Shown here piece by piece: positions 37,077 through 45,198 of a DNA stretch of 64,000 nucleotides. Source of the stretch: Halomarina pelagica (GTDB lineage Archaea; Halobacteriota; Halobacteria; Halobacteriales; Haloarculaceae); assembly GCF_024228315.1 (NCBI RefSeq), contig NZ_CP100455.1, forward strand, positions 186,001 through 250,000, written 5' to 3'. The number at the start of each line of letters is the position of its first letter. Position 1 is the first letter of the stretch. The position numbers and the translations under genes are program-made. Below the pieces are notes generated by a model. It was not told where the DNA came from. It saw only the letters and a list, made by a program, of their open reading frames with translations, and searched no databases.

Positions 37077-37556
37077 TCATGTGGGTCGATCGAGAGACGC
37101 GTCGCCGGCCGATTCGGTGCTGTCCGTGCCGAGCGAGCGCGCGTATCCCTGGGCGTAGGCACCGAGGAACATCCCGGCGATCGCCCAGAGGATGGGGTAG
37201 TTACCGATGCCGACGCTGGCGTACGCGGCACCCGGACAGATGCCGGAGACGCCCCAGCCGACGCCGAAGACGGTACCGCCGACGACGACGTTGCGGTCGA
37301 ACTCCTTGAGCCGACGCGTGTATTCGCGTCCGGTCAGCGGCGCTCGGTCGAGAGACCGCGTCGCGACGGCGAAGGTGATCCCGGTGACGACCGCCGCGCC
37401 GCCCATGACGAACAGGAGGCCGAAGTCCTCGAACTGGAGGAAGTCCAGCACGATTTCGGGACGGGCCATCCCGCTGATCGCGAGGCCGAAGCCGAAGATC
37501 AGCCCCCCGACGTAGATCGCGGGCAGGAACAGCGGACTGCGTCGCTCGGCGCTCAC
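37077..37556 (-). CDS. YeeE/YedE half-transporter, second half (DUF6691-like)
   Basis: 159 residues from a GTG overlapping the upstream gene's stop by 4 nt. About four helices with GFGLAISGMARPEIVLDFLQ and GWGVSGICPGAAYASVG (the GxCPG signature with Cys). Pairs with 37553-38077 to give the full thiosulfate/sulfur-compound transporter of the TsuA/YeeE type split into two genes. Confidence 0.88.
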   Translation of the reverse strand: MSAERRSPLFLPAIYVGGLIFGFGLAISGMARPEIVLDFLQFEDFGLLFVMGGAAVVTGITFAVATRSLDRAPLTGREYTRRLKEFDRNVVVGGTVFGVGWGVSGICPGAAYASVGIGNYPILWAIAGMFLGAYAQGYARSLGTDSTESAGDASLDRPT

Positions 37557-38077
37557 GGCGTCACCCCCAGCGCCTGGACGAGTTGGGCGGTTCCGATGGC
37601 GACGGCGAGGAACGTCGCGACGTTCACCAGCGACGTGTTCGACAGCGAGCCGACCCCGCAGACCCCGTGGCCCGAGGTGCAGCCCTTGCCGAGGCGCGTG
37701 CCGACGCCGACGAGGATCCCGCCGCCCAGCAGCCGCCACCACTGGACGTCGGTCGTCCAGATGCCCGGGTTCGACACGAGCCCCCAGATCGCCGCGCCGC
37801 TGACGATCCCCGCGGTGAACACGAGCCGCCAGCCGCGCGACCGGACGTACGTGAACCGGTTGAACCGCGGGACGTCCGAGACGTACGACAGCGTCGACTC
37901 GAGGAACGAACTCGCCCCGGCGATGATCCCCGTCCCGAGGTAGACGACCGCGGCCCCGAGCCCGACGAGCACCCCACCGAGGAGATACGGCAGGATCCCC
38001 CGCGGGAAGAACTCGGCGAGCGCGACCGAGGGCGTGATCGAGGCGTCGATCGCGCTCGAGAGCGTGAGGGCGACCAT
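37553..38077 (-). CDS. YeeE/YedE half-transporter, first half
   Basis: 174 residues, about five helices with the diagnostic LGKGCTSGHGVCGVGSLS Cys-containing motif (about 130-147) that in TsuA relays thiosulfate. Coupled by GTGA overlap to the second half (37077-37556). Imports sulfur compounds for the dioxygenase and sulfur-carrier proteins nearby. Confidence 0.9.
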   Translation of the reverse strand: MVALTLSSAIDASITPSVALAEFFPRGILPYLLGGVLVGLGAAVVYLGTGIIAGASSFLESTLSYVSDVPRFNRFTYVRSRGWRLVFTAGIVSGAAIWGLVSNPGIWTTDVQWWRLLGGGILVGVGTRLGKGCTSGHGVCGVGSLSNTSLVNVATFLAVAIGTAQLVQALGVTP

Positions 38078-38078
38078 C

Positions 38079-39260
38079 TCAGTTCGTCAGCGCTCCCTCG
38101 CTGGCCGCGCAGTTGTTCGGGCCGAGTTCGAGTTCGAACGCCGTCTCGTCGTCGGGGGATCGCCGTCCGAGGTTCGTCGCGATGATCTCCTCGTAGTTGG
38201 CGGGACGCGGAGGCACGTCGGAGACGACGAAATCGACGAACTCGTCTTCGTCCATCGAGAGCGCGTCCATCCGCTCGGTCAGATCGCCGAGTTCGGCCGT
38301 GTGCGTACCGTCGGGGGCGGAAGTCGCGGCGTCGCTGAAGTGCGCCGGCGCGACGACCGTGTCGTCGGGTCGCGTCAGGACCTTTCCCTGGAGACTCTCA
38401 TAGAGCGTCCGCGCCGCATCCCTCGCCGCCTCGGGGTCTTCGAGATCCGGGCGAGCGACGCTCTCGGTGAAGAGCCCGTCGCCGGTAAACAGGACGTTCC
38501 CGACCCCGTACGCGGTCATGCCGGTCGTGTGCCCGGGCGTGTGGACGACCTCGATCTCGACGCCCCCGACGCTGAGGACGTCGCCGTCCGCGACCGTCTC
38601 GTAGTGGACGTCGTAGGTCGCGCCGCGGTCGGCGGCGGGTTCGGGCAGGACCGCCGTCGCGTCGGTCGTCTCCGCGAGGGCGCGGATCCCGGAGACGTGA
38701 TCCGCGTGGACGTGCGTATCGAGCGCGTACCGGAGTTCGGCACCGAGGGTTCGCACGTCCTGGACGTACTCCTCGGTGAACGCGCGGAGCGGATCGACGA
38801 CGGCGGCTTCCCCGTCGGAGACGACGAGGTACGCCAGACAGCCGCTCGACGGCCGCCGATACTGAGCGACAGTGGCGTCGACGTCGACGTCGAGTTCCGC
38901 GTACTCGTAGACGCGCGCCCAGCCCTTCATCCCGCGTTCGAGGTGGTCGACGTCGTAGCCCTCCGATTCGAGGTGCTCGGCGACCATCTCGCTGGCACCC
39001 CCCTTCGCGCAGAGCACCGTGATCTCCCGGTCGTCCGGGAGCGCTTCGAGCAAGTCCTCGGGGATCCCGTCGATCAGTTCGTAGTAGGGGTAGTTCACGA
39101 CCTCGACGCTCTCGCCGTCGATGCGCCACTCCTCGAAGTCGTCCTCCGAGCGCGTGTCGAGGACGAACACCTCCTCGCCGTCGTCGATACGCTCCTTCAA
39201 CTCCTCCGGCGCGATCGATGCGACCGGTTCGTCGGCATCTGAGTGGTCCCGTTCGGTCAT
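38079..39260 (-). CDS. Rhodanese-MBL fusion, persulfide/sulfur dioxygenase type
   Basis: 393 residues. Residues about 12-112 form a rhodanese domain with EVFVLDTRSEDDFEEWRI and the active Cys in VLCAKGGAS. Residues about 130-370 are a metallo-beta-lactamase domain of the ETHE1/persulfide dioxygenase class (THVHADHVSG, HTPGHTTGMTAY, FTGDGLF, APAHFSD). The order here is rhodanese first, opposite to the usual MBL-rhodanese fusion in bacteria. It oxidises glutathione-type or protein persulfides to sulfite. First gene of the minus-strand operon; start ATG 39260 (GTG 39266 also possible). Confidence 0.9.
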   Translation of the reverse strand: MTERDHSDADEPVASIAPEELKERIDDGEEVFVLDTRSEDDFEEWRIDGESVEVVNYPYYELIDGIPEDLLEALPDDREITVLCAKGGASEMVAEHLESEGYDVDHLERGMKGWARVYEYAELDVDVDATVAQYRRPSSGCLAYLVVSDGEAAVVDPLRAFTEEYVQDVRTLGAELRYALDTHVHADHVSGIRALAETTDATAVLPEPAADRGATYDVHYETVADGDVLSVGGVEIEVVHTPGHTTGMTAYGVGNVLFTGDGLFTESVARPDLEDPEAARDAARTLYESLQGKVLTRPDDTVVAPAHFSDAATSAPDGTHTAELGDLTERMDALSMDEDEFVDFVVSDVPPRPANYEEIIATNLGRRSPDDETAFELELGPNNCAASEGALTN

Positions 39261-39301
39261 CGTCACGTCCGTCTATCGGCTGCTCCCCAATAAGGCTTTG
39301 T

Positions 39302-39314
39302 ATAGAAATTCTAT
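39302..39314. promoter_or_regulatory. Palindrome in the divergent sulfur promoter
   Basis: ATAGAAATTCTAT, 6-bp perfect arms around A, is 41-54 nt upstream of the dioxygenase start (39260), in the 204-bp region shared with the divergent tusA operon (39465). The position of an operator or overlapping TATA element; the binding protein is unknown. Confidence 0.5.
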
Positions 39315-39464
39315 TTTTGTGCAATACTGTATCTGCGTCTTCCGGCCATTCGCGCCTGTGACCGCGATAAATCGCTCGTCGCTATCTCAGTCGTGTTCGG
39401 GCCGTGATTTACTACCGACACGCTTTTCACGGCGGCCTCGATATTGTATGGTGAGTCCAATACC

Positions 39465-39707
39465 ATGACAGCGTACGAAGTCACCGAGACGCTCGACGTG
39501 AAGGGGCAGAACTGCCCGATGCCGGTCGTGAAGACCAAACAGGCCGTCGACCAGCTCGCCGCGGACGATGTCCTCGAGGTCCTCGCGACGGACCCGGGGA
39601 GCGTGAGCGACATCGCGGGCTGGGCGGAGAGCACCGACGGCGTCGAACTCCTCGACCAGCGGGAGGGCGACGAGGTGTACAGCCACTACGTCCGCAAGAC
39701 GGAGTGA
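39465..39707 (+). CDS. TusA/SirA sulfur-carrier protein
   Basis: 80 residues. The start of the fold DVKGQNCPMPVVKTKQAV carries the persulfide-bearing Cys17 in the C-P-x-P motif. First gene of a plus-strand operon with two DsrE-like proteins. It probably passes sulfane sulfur between the dioxygenase/YeeE module and the DsrE proteins. ATG 39465 is chosen because it fits the family length. Confidence 0.92.
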   Translation: MTAYEVTETLDVKGQNCPMPVVKTKQAVDQLAADDVLEVLATDPGSVSDIAGWAESTDGVELLDQREGDEVYSHYVRKTE

Positions 39708-39713
39708 CCCACC

Positions 39714-40097
39714 ATGGACAAGATCGGAATCGTCGTCTCCGACGACAGCCCGAAGCGCCTCGCGATGGCGATGAACCTCGGGCACACCGCGCTCGCCTCC
39801 GAGACGGAGGTGCTCGTCTACTTCACCTTCGACGGGTTGACCCACCTCCTCGAGGGCGATCGAGACGTCTCCGAGATCGAGGCGCTGCTCGACGCGGGGA
39901 TGCCGAACCCCTACGACCTGCTCGACGCGTTCGTCGCCGACGGCGGCGATCTCGTCTCGACGGTCGCCTGTACGACGACGCTCGACATGCTCCGGTGGGA
40001 GCAGGACGCGATGGACGAGTCGGTCACGACCAGGTTCGCCGGCGCGGCGACGTTCCTCGAAGAAGTGGACGACGCGGATCAGGTGTTCACCTTCTGA
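39714..40097 (+). CDS. DsrE/DsrF-like protein
   Basis: 127 residues with the DsrE-like beta-alpha layout: GIVVSDDSPKRLAMAMNLGHTALASETEVLVYFTFDGL and a Cys in STVACTTTLDML (about 80-92). Six nt after tusA and 2 nt before the next gene, so the three are co-transcribed. Likely a sulfurtransferase partner of TusA. Confidence 0.85.
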   Translation: MDKIGIVVSDDSPKRLAMAMNLGHTALASETEVLVYFTFDGLTHLLEGDRDVSEIEALLDAGMPNPYDLLDAFVADGGDLVSTVACTTTLDMLRWEQDAMDESVTTRFAGAATFLEEVDDADQVFTF

Positions 40098-40099
40098 CC

Positions 40100-40789
40100 A
40101 TGAGTTCGGACACGCCACCGAGGTCGGCCGACGAGGCGTCCAGTACCGACGCGGCGTCCGGTACTGACGCGGCGTCCAACGCTGACGTGACACCAGACGC
40201 CGACGCACGGTCCGACGCCGATACGCCGTCCGACGCCGACGCGACGCCCGATTCCGTGGCCGCGCTGGAGGCCCGCATCGAGGACCTCGAGTCGGAACTC
40301 GCCGACCTCCGCGCCGAGGACGACGGCGGGGGGCGGAAGCTGTCGATCGTCGCGACGAAGGGCACGCTCGACATGGCCTACCCCCCGCTCATCCTCGCGA
40401 GTACGGCCGCCGCCTTCGGGTGGGATGTGACGGTGTTCCACACCTTCTGGGGGCTCGACATCCTCCACGAGGAGCGCTCGAAGGAACTCAAGTTGAGTTC
40501 GGTCGGCAACCCCAACGTGCCGGTGCCGAACGCGATCGGCGCGCTCCCCGGGATGGACCGCGTGACGACGAAGATGATGGAACAGCGGATCAGGGACAAC
40601 GACACCGCCAGCGTCGAGGAACTCCTCGAGACCTCACTGGAGATGGGCGTCGAGTTCCAGGCCTGCCAGATGACGATCGACCTGATGGGCTACGACGAGG
40701 ACGACTTCTACGACGGCGTCACCACCGGCGTCGGTGCCGCCACGGCGATCCAGGACATGGCCGACGCGGACGTTCAACTGCTCGTCTGA
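40100..40789 (+). CDS. DsrE/DsrF/DrsH-like protein with disordered N-terminus
   Basis: 229 residues. Residues 1-55 are a low-complexity Asp/Ala/Ser stretch (repeat of DADATP/SDAD), 56-72 a coiled-coil-like helix (ALEARIEDLESELADLRAE), and from 80 the DsrE domain (LSIVATKGTLDMAYPPLILASTAAAFGWDVTVFHTFWGL ... FQACQMTIDLMG with the sulfur-binding Cys). Third gene of the tusA operon; family DUF named DsrE/F/DrsH-like. Confidence 0.87.
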   Translation: MSSDTPPRSADEASSTDAASGTDAASNADVTPDADARSDADTPSDADATPDSVAALEARIEDLESELADLRAEDDGGGRKLSIVATKGTLDMAYPPLILASTAAAFGWDVTVFHTFWGLDILHEERSKELKLSSVGNPNVPVPNAIGALPGMDRVTTKMMEQRIRDNDTASVEELLETSLEMGVEFQACQMTIDLMGYDEDDFYDGVTTGVGAATAIQDMADADVQLLV

Positions 40790-41048
40790 TGAGGACGATT
40801 CCGGAGGACTGACGGTCGGCGATCTCCCGGAGCGTGGAGAGATCCCGGGCGTCCAGCCGAGGCAGTTAGGTCGAACCGTCGAAGCCGCGCCCTCAGCGTT
40901 ATCCGGAGAGTGAATAACACTAGTCAGTGTCACCATTCAGTGTAACTAACCAGTATAGATATAGAGTATAGCTTCGAACCATAGCTACATAGCATATATT
41001 TGGTGCGCGTGTTCAGGGAGCTCATTACGGCCGGATTCCTCGAGTCGG
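40790..41048. other. Convergent AT-rich interval between DsrE and orc1
   Basis: 259 bp. Contains AACACTAGTCAGTGT (dyad ACACT/AGTGT) near 40917-40931, a further CAGTGT copy and a TA-rich stretch (about 40955-41000). Both neighbours end toward it, so it is most likely a bidirectional terminator; the dyad could also be part of origin structure beyond orc1. Confidence 0.45.
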
Positions 41049-42311
41049 CTACGGTCCCGATCCGAGCGCTTCGAGGACGATCTCCGGTTCCTTCATCAGG
41101 CGGTGAGCGAGATACGATCCCTGACCCTTCCCGCCGCCGGTGAGGTGCGACTCCGTGATCCCGAGAAACGACTGTTCCTTCAGCAGTCGGTAGACCCGAT
41201 CGTGCGAGAGCGGCTTGGTGTCGTCGCGTTCCGCCAGCCGTTCGTACAGGCTGTAGATCTCGCTCGTCGAGAACATCTTGGTCTCGCTCTCGTCGCTCTG
41301 TGCGGTCAGCAACGCGAGCGCCCGCAGCGCGTACTTCACGTGCGGGGTCGAACCGGAGACGAGGTCCTGGAACCGTTTGACCTCGGTCCGCTGCTGGGCG
41401 TCGTCCACGTGAGCGGACGTCACCCCCTGATCCCCGTTCGCTTCCGCGAGCGCTCCGGCCTCGAACAGGATGTCGATCGCCTTGCGGGCGTCGCCGTGTT
41501 CCCGGGCGGCGAGGGCGGCCGTCCGCGGGATCACGTCCTTGCTCAGGACGCCGTCGTGGAAGGCGTCGCGACGGTTCTCGAGGATGTTCCGAAGCTGCTC
41601 CGCGTCGTAGGGATGGAAGGTGAGTTCGCGATCCTGCAGGCTGGAGTTGATGCGCTCGTTCAGGCGTTCCCGGTACTCGATCTTGTTGCTGATCGAGATC
41701 ACCCCGACGAAGGTGTTGGTCTTGCCCGACTCCTCCGCGCGTGACAGTTGCATCAGGACCTGATCGTCGCGGAGTTTGTCGATCTCGTCGAGGATCACGA
41801 CGAAGACGTCGATCTCGTCGAGGAGGTTCCAGAGGTATCGGTAGTACTCCGAGGCTCCGATCCCCGCGATCGGGATCTCCCGGTCGGGGTCGATCTCGTC
41901 GCGGACCTGGAACGTCATGTCGCGGACGACCCGGGTCTCGGTGTCGGCGTCGGAACAATCGACGTACGCGTGGAGGAGGTCCACGTCGTTGACCTCCGCC
42001 CGACCCCTGGCGCGCCGGCAGATGTGTCGAGAGACGAGCGACTTGCCCGTCCCGGTCTTCCCGAAGATCACGAGATTGCGGGGCGGGTCGCCGTGCGTCG
42101 CGGGCCCGAGCGCGTTCCCGACCTGCTGCATCTCGTTGTCCCGACCGACGATACGGTCGCGGTCGGGGACGTGCCCGACGCGGAGGAGTTCCCGCCGGGC
42201 GAAGATGTCGCCGGTGCTGAACAGGTCGTCGTCCGACACGGGATCCGGGTCGATCCGGTCGGCATCCGGGGCCGCGTCCCCATCGGACGACTGCGACGGG
42301 TCCTCTGTCAT
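41049..42311 (-). CDS. orc1/cdc6: Orc1/Cdc6 replication initiator
   Basis: 420 residues. AAA+ core with Walker A VIFGKTGTGKS (about 70-80), Walker B VVILDEIDKLRDD, sensor 1 (GVISISNKIEYRERL), the ID/arginine-finger region and a C-terminal winged-helix domain (about 320-420, DESETKMFSTSEIYSLYERL and HDRVYRLLKEQSFLG). Haloarchaeal genomes carry several orc1 genes; this one stands immediately beside an array of origin-like boxes (42594-43799), so it is very likely cognate to that origin. The ATG at 42311 matches the haloarchaeal N-terminus. Confidence 0.93.
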   Translation of the reverse strand: MTEDPSQSSDGDAAPDADRIDPDPVSDDDLFSTGDIFARRELLRVGHVPDRDRIVGRDNEMQQVGNALGPATHGDPPRNLVIFGKTGTGKSLVSRHICRRARGRAEVNDVDLLHAYVDCSDADTETRVVRDMTFQVRDEIDPDREIPIAGIGASEYYRYLWNLLDEIDVFVVILDEIDKLRDDQVLMQLSRAEESGKTNTFVGVISISNKIEYRERLNERINSSLQDRELTFHPYDAEQLRNILENRRDAFHDGVLSKDVIPRTAALAAREHGDARKAIDILFEAGALAEANGDQGVTSAHVDDAQQRTEVKRFQDLVSGSTPHVKYALRALALLTAQSDESETKMFSTSEIYSLYERLAERDDTKPLSHDRVYRLLKEQSFLGITESHLTGGGKGQGSYLAHRLMKEPEIVLEALGSGP

Positions 42312-42593
42312 GACCGGGTACTCACGAAGAAACGTATTAAGCCTACCGACCCGATACCGAGTGTATACGGTGATCACGGAGTAGAGCCCATCTTCGTGCT
42401 ATCGGACGCCGTCTGACCGGGTCCCGACCACACACCCCGGAGGGACCGAGTGAACCGACTGAACGGATCGAACCGTCGGTCGATCGCTCCGCCGTCGTTC
42501 GTCACTCGATCCGTCTGTCGGACTCGTCGCACTGGATCGTTGACCGACAGTGGTCTCAACTGGCATGAATGTGTTGGTTTGGTCGGGGTTGCA

Positions 42594-42618
42594 CACCCAC
42601 CCCTCATACCGAGTGAAA
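42594..42618 (-). repeat. Origin recognition box-like element 1
   Basis: Reads on the complement as TTTCACTCGGTATGAGGGG followed by TGGGTG. This is the only copy in inverted orientation and lies nearest orc1. It faces the AT-rich segment from the left. Confidence 0.7.
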
Positions 42619-42760
42619 GGGGGGAGGAGGTGGGTGGGGGGTCGTGACGGTGGTCATGGGAGCAGTGAGTTTGATATAAAGAGCGGTGGGGATAGGTCGA
42701 ACGGTGACGGTAAACCGACAGACTACACCTCTATAGGCGGATGCTGAAATTGCCGATAGC

Positions 42761-42820
42761 GAAAGATATATTCTATACTTTCTAGCTAGTACTAGCTTTA
42801 GCACTAGAACTAGAGCTAGT
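42761..42820. other. AT-rich CTAG-dense segment (candidate unwinding element)
   Basis: About 60 bp of AT-rich DNA (GAAAGATATATTCTATACTT...). Six CTAG tetramers occur within 42782-42819 (starts 42782, 42786, 42792, 42804, 42810, 42816). CTAG is normally under-represented in haloarchaeal DNA, so the density is striking. Confidence 0.6.
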
Positions 42821-42885
42821 AGAGGAGAGGAGAAGGAGGAGGAAGAGGGGAGAAAGGAGGGGGAAGAAAGGAAAGAGAAGAAGAA
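42821..42885 (+). repeat. 65-nt uninterrupted purine tract
   Basis: All 65 bases are A or G (GA-rich). It directly follows the CTAG-dense segment and precedes box 2. Homopurine-homopyrimidine tracts with partial mirror symmetry can form intramolecular triplex DNA; whether this one does is untested. Confidence 0.75.
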
Positions 42886-43070
42886 CGGACAAGACAGGAT
42901 TTCTCGACAGCTGTCGAGGTCGGGACGGTACGGGTTCACCGGTCTTTCACTCGTTACGAGGGGTGTCTGCCCTCCGTCAGACAGCGTGCAGTAGCGTGGT
43001 TTCACTCGTTACGAGGGGGGAGAGGATAGACGATCCGTCTCTCGAGGACTCGTTCGCGTACTAAGCTCTC

Positions 43071-43134
43071 CACCTACTGCCATCCTCACCTACTGCCATC
43101 CTCACCTACCGCCATCCTCACCTACCGCCATCCT
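43071..43134 (+). repeat. 16-bp tandem repeat, four copies
   Basis: Unit CACCTACYGCCATCCT repeated exactly four times (43071, 43087, 43103, 43119); the variable base is T in the first two copies and C in the last two. Iteron-like. Confidence 0.8.
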
Positions 43135-43287
43135 AACGCGCTGCCACTCGACAGCCACGACGGGAGGATCGGATTCACTCGTTGTGAGGGGTGTGTGAGG
43201 TGGGTACGACGTGGCGGTAACCAGTCGGCTTCACGACGCCAGCACTCTGATCGTATCGGTCACTGCCGTGATGACCGTCGATCGTGT

Positions 43288-43329
43288 CCCGTACCCCGTA
43301 CCCCGTACCCCATGCCCCGTACCCCGTGC
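43288..43329 (+). repeat. 7-bp tandem repeat, six copies
   Basis: Unit CCCGTAC repeated six times with two variant copies. Lies between boxes 4 and 5. Confidence 0.75.
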
Positions 43330-43462
43330 CGCGTAGCCACGCAAATCGGCGACACCCGTCCGGCGCTTTCACTCGGTGCGAGGGGTGGGGGACCGTTTCA
43401 ATCTTTCACTCAGTACGGTCCCGATCTTTCACTCGTTGTGGGGGGTGTGGGAGCGAGAATCC

Positions 43463-43521
43463 ACCTCTACCTCTACCTCTACCTCTACCTCTACCTCTAC
43501 CTCTACCTCTACCTCTACCTC
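43463..43521 (+). repeat. 6-bp microsatellite ACCTCT, nine copies plus a partial
   Basis: Perfect ACCTCT repeats with no interruption, prone to length change by slippage. Lies between boxes 6 and 7 of the candidate origin. Confidence 0.9.
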
Positions 43522-43887
43522 GGTCCCTACCCCACCCCCCAATTCCGTGCTTTCACTCGGTGCGAGGGGTGGGGGTCCCCGTCCCTCCTTCTCCTCCTCA
43601 CCTTCTCCTCCCCCCTTTCCGTTCACGCTTTCACTCGGTGTGAGGGGTGGGGGTCTCTCCACTCCCGTCCGATCGAATCCTCGCGTTCCCCGGTAACGAA
43701 GCGTTTCCGACGAACCTTCGCGACCGCCCGTGTACCTGTCAACGAATACAGTCGGTATCGAGGGGTCGAACCGCCTCTTTTCACTCGGTATCGGGGGTAC
43801 CGAACCGTTTCGAAACGACGGGTCCGGTGGCCCGGTTCCGTCTCTCCCGCTTCCGTTCCGTCTCCTGCCGCTCCCGTTCCGTCTCCC

Positions 43888-43894
43888 TTTAATA
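43888..43894 (+). promoter_or_regulatory. TATA element of the aminotransferase gene
   Basis: TTTAATA centred 26 nt upstream of ATG 43917, the classical leaderless spacing, which also supports that start over GTG 43902. Confidence 0.65.
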
Positions 43895-43916
43895 GCGGAG
43901 CGTGCAAGCATCCGGC

Positions 43917-45011
43917 ATGATCCACGAGGAGGGACGACTGCTGATGACTCCCGGGCCGACCGCGTTGCCCCCCGACGTCCGGGAGGCGATGAGTCGACCG
44001 ATCAGTAACCCCGACGTCGAAGTGGGGTTCACGGCGCAGTACCGATCGATCCTCGAAAAGCTGGCGGCGGTCTACGGGACGGACGACGAGGTCCTCGTCC
44101 TCGGCGGCGAAGGGATCCTCGGTCTCGAGGCGAGCGTCGCGTCGCTGATCGCTCCCGGGGAGGAGGTGCTCTGTCTGGCGAACGGCCTGTACGGCGAGGG
44201 ATTCGCCGACTTCGTCGAGATGCACGGGGGCGAGCCGGTACTACACCGCGTCCCGTCCGGTACGGCGTTCGAGGTCGAGGCGGTCGCGTCCCTGGTCGAG
44301 GAACGCGACTTCGCCGCCGCGACGATGGTCCACTGCGAGACGCCGACGGGCGTGCTGAACGACCTCGCGGAGGTCCTCGGCCTGTTACGGGACGCGGGCG
44401 TGCTCACCGTCGTCGACGCGGTCTCCTCGCTCGCGGGGACGGCCGTCTCCGTCGACCGGATCGACGTGTGCCTGGGTGCCTCCCAGAAGTGCCTCAGTTC
44501 GCCCCCCGGGCTGACGACGCTCTCCGTAAGCGACCGAGCGTGGGACGAGATCGACGCGACCGAACAGCACACCTTCTACACGAGCCTCGAACCCTGGCGG
44601 GGTATCGACCTGGAGGGAGACGAGGCGGTCCTCCTCCCCTACACGCACCTGGTGTCGAACCTCTACGCGCTCGAAGCCTCCCTCGATCGATTCCTCGAGG
44701 AGGGGCGCGAGCGGGTGTTCGAGCGCCACGAGGACGTCGCCGAGCTGTGTCGGGCGCGCGGACGGGAGATCGGTCTCGAACCGTTCCCGCCGTCGGAGAG
44801 CGCCTGCTCGCCGACCGTGACCGCGTTCGCGGTGGACGGGCGCGCGGTCGAGATCCAGGGGCGACTCGAACGGGAACACGACGTCGTCGTCGCGACCGGT
44901 CTCGGCGACCTGGCCGACGACGTCGTCCGCGTCGGGCACATGGGGTACAACGCGGACCGCGAGCGCGTCGAGCGAACGATGGACGCGCTCGAGGCCGTCG
45001 TCGGATCCTGA
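43917..45011 (+). CDS. Class V PLP-dependent aminotransferase (alanine-glyoxylate/serine-pyruvate type)
   Basis: 364 residues. Fold type I: LLMTPGPTALPPDVREAMSRP at the N-terminus, VVDAVSSLAG with the Asp that pairs with the pyridine N, and GASQKCLSSPPGLTTLS with the Schiff-base Lys (about 188-192). The C-terminal small domain contains VRVGHMGYNAD. The family moves amino groups from alanine or serine to glyoxylate/pyruvate, in glycine/serine metabolism or purine degradation. Monocistronic. Confidence 0.88.
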   Translation: MIHEEGRLLMTPGPTALPPDVREAMSRPISNPDVEVGFTAQYRSILEKLAAVYGTDDEVLVLGGEGILGLEASVASLIAPGEEVLCLANGLYGEGFADFVEMHGGEPVLHRVPSGTAFEVEAVASLVEERDFAAATMVHCETPTGVLNDLAEVLGLLRDAGVLTVVDAVSSLAGTAVSVDRIDVCLGASQKCLSSPPGLTTLSVSDRAWDEIDATEQHTFYTSLEPWRGIDLEGDEAVLLPYTHLVSNLYALEASLDRFLEEGRERVFERHEDVAELCRARGREIGLEPFPPSESACSPTVTAFAVDGRAVEIQGRLEREHDVVVATGLGDLADDVVRVGHMGYNADRERVERTMDALEAVVGS

Positions 45012-45198
45012 ACCGCGCCCGGATCGGGTGTCCTGAACCGCACCCGGTTCGGATCCTGAACCGTCCGATCCGAGCGAGGATCGATGGGCCGGGCGAGGAT
45101 CGACGGGACATCCCATCCGCCCGGGACGCGGGCTCATCAGGTCCAGATGCGGTGTCCCGTCACCCGGGACGTCGATTCATCTCGTCAAGGACGTCGAT

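Larger units (their letters stand above)
42945..43799 (+). repeat. Origin recognition box-like elements 2-9
   Basis: Eight direct copies of the consensus TTTCACTCGKTRYGAGGGG (with the G-run extended): 42945-42966, 43000-43020, 43174-43195, 43367-43391, 43427-43450, 43551-43575, 43629-43653, 43779-43799. A half copy is at 43404-43414 and another at 43748-43766. The core CTCG-N3-CGAG is a dyad and is followed by 4-6 G residues, the general form of archaeal origin recognition boxes with a halophile-type G string. Spacing (54-194 bp) is irregular. Confidence 0.7.
42312..43916. other. Candidate replication origin
   Basis: 1.6 kb without a gene between orc1 and the aminotransferase. It contains nine dyad-plus-G-run boxes (one on the minus strand, eight on the plus), an AT-rich CTAG-dense stretch, a 65-nt purine tract and three tandem repeats. 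The first box (42594-42618) and the second (42945-42966) point toward each other across the AT-rich/purine segment, the geometry of an origin with a duplex-unwinding element between inverted boxes. Function is inferred from layout and from the adjacent initiator; replication activity is not shown here. Confidence 0.7.

Noticed and set aside
40786..40815. C/D-box-like TGATGA...CTGA motif at the end of the DsrE gene
   Set aside because: Overlaps the stop codon and lacks internal C'/D' boxes and a terminal stem.
42594..43799. CRISPR-like array
   Set aside because: The repeats are short, degenerate and irregularly spaced, and one is inverted; no cas genes are near.
43195..43920. 241-codon plus ORF with Tyr-Leu repeats
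   Set aside because: It is the translation of the microsatellite and origin boxes; no start context or family.
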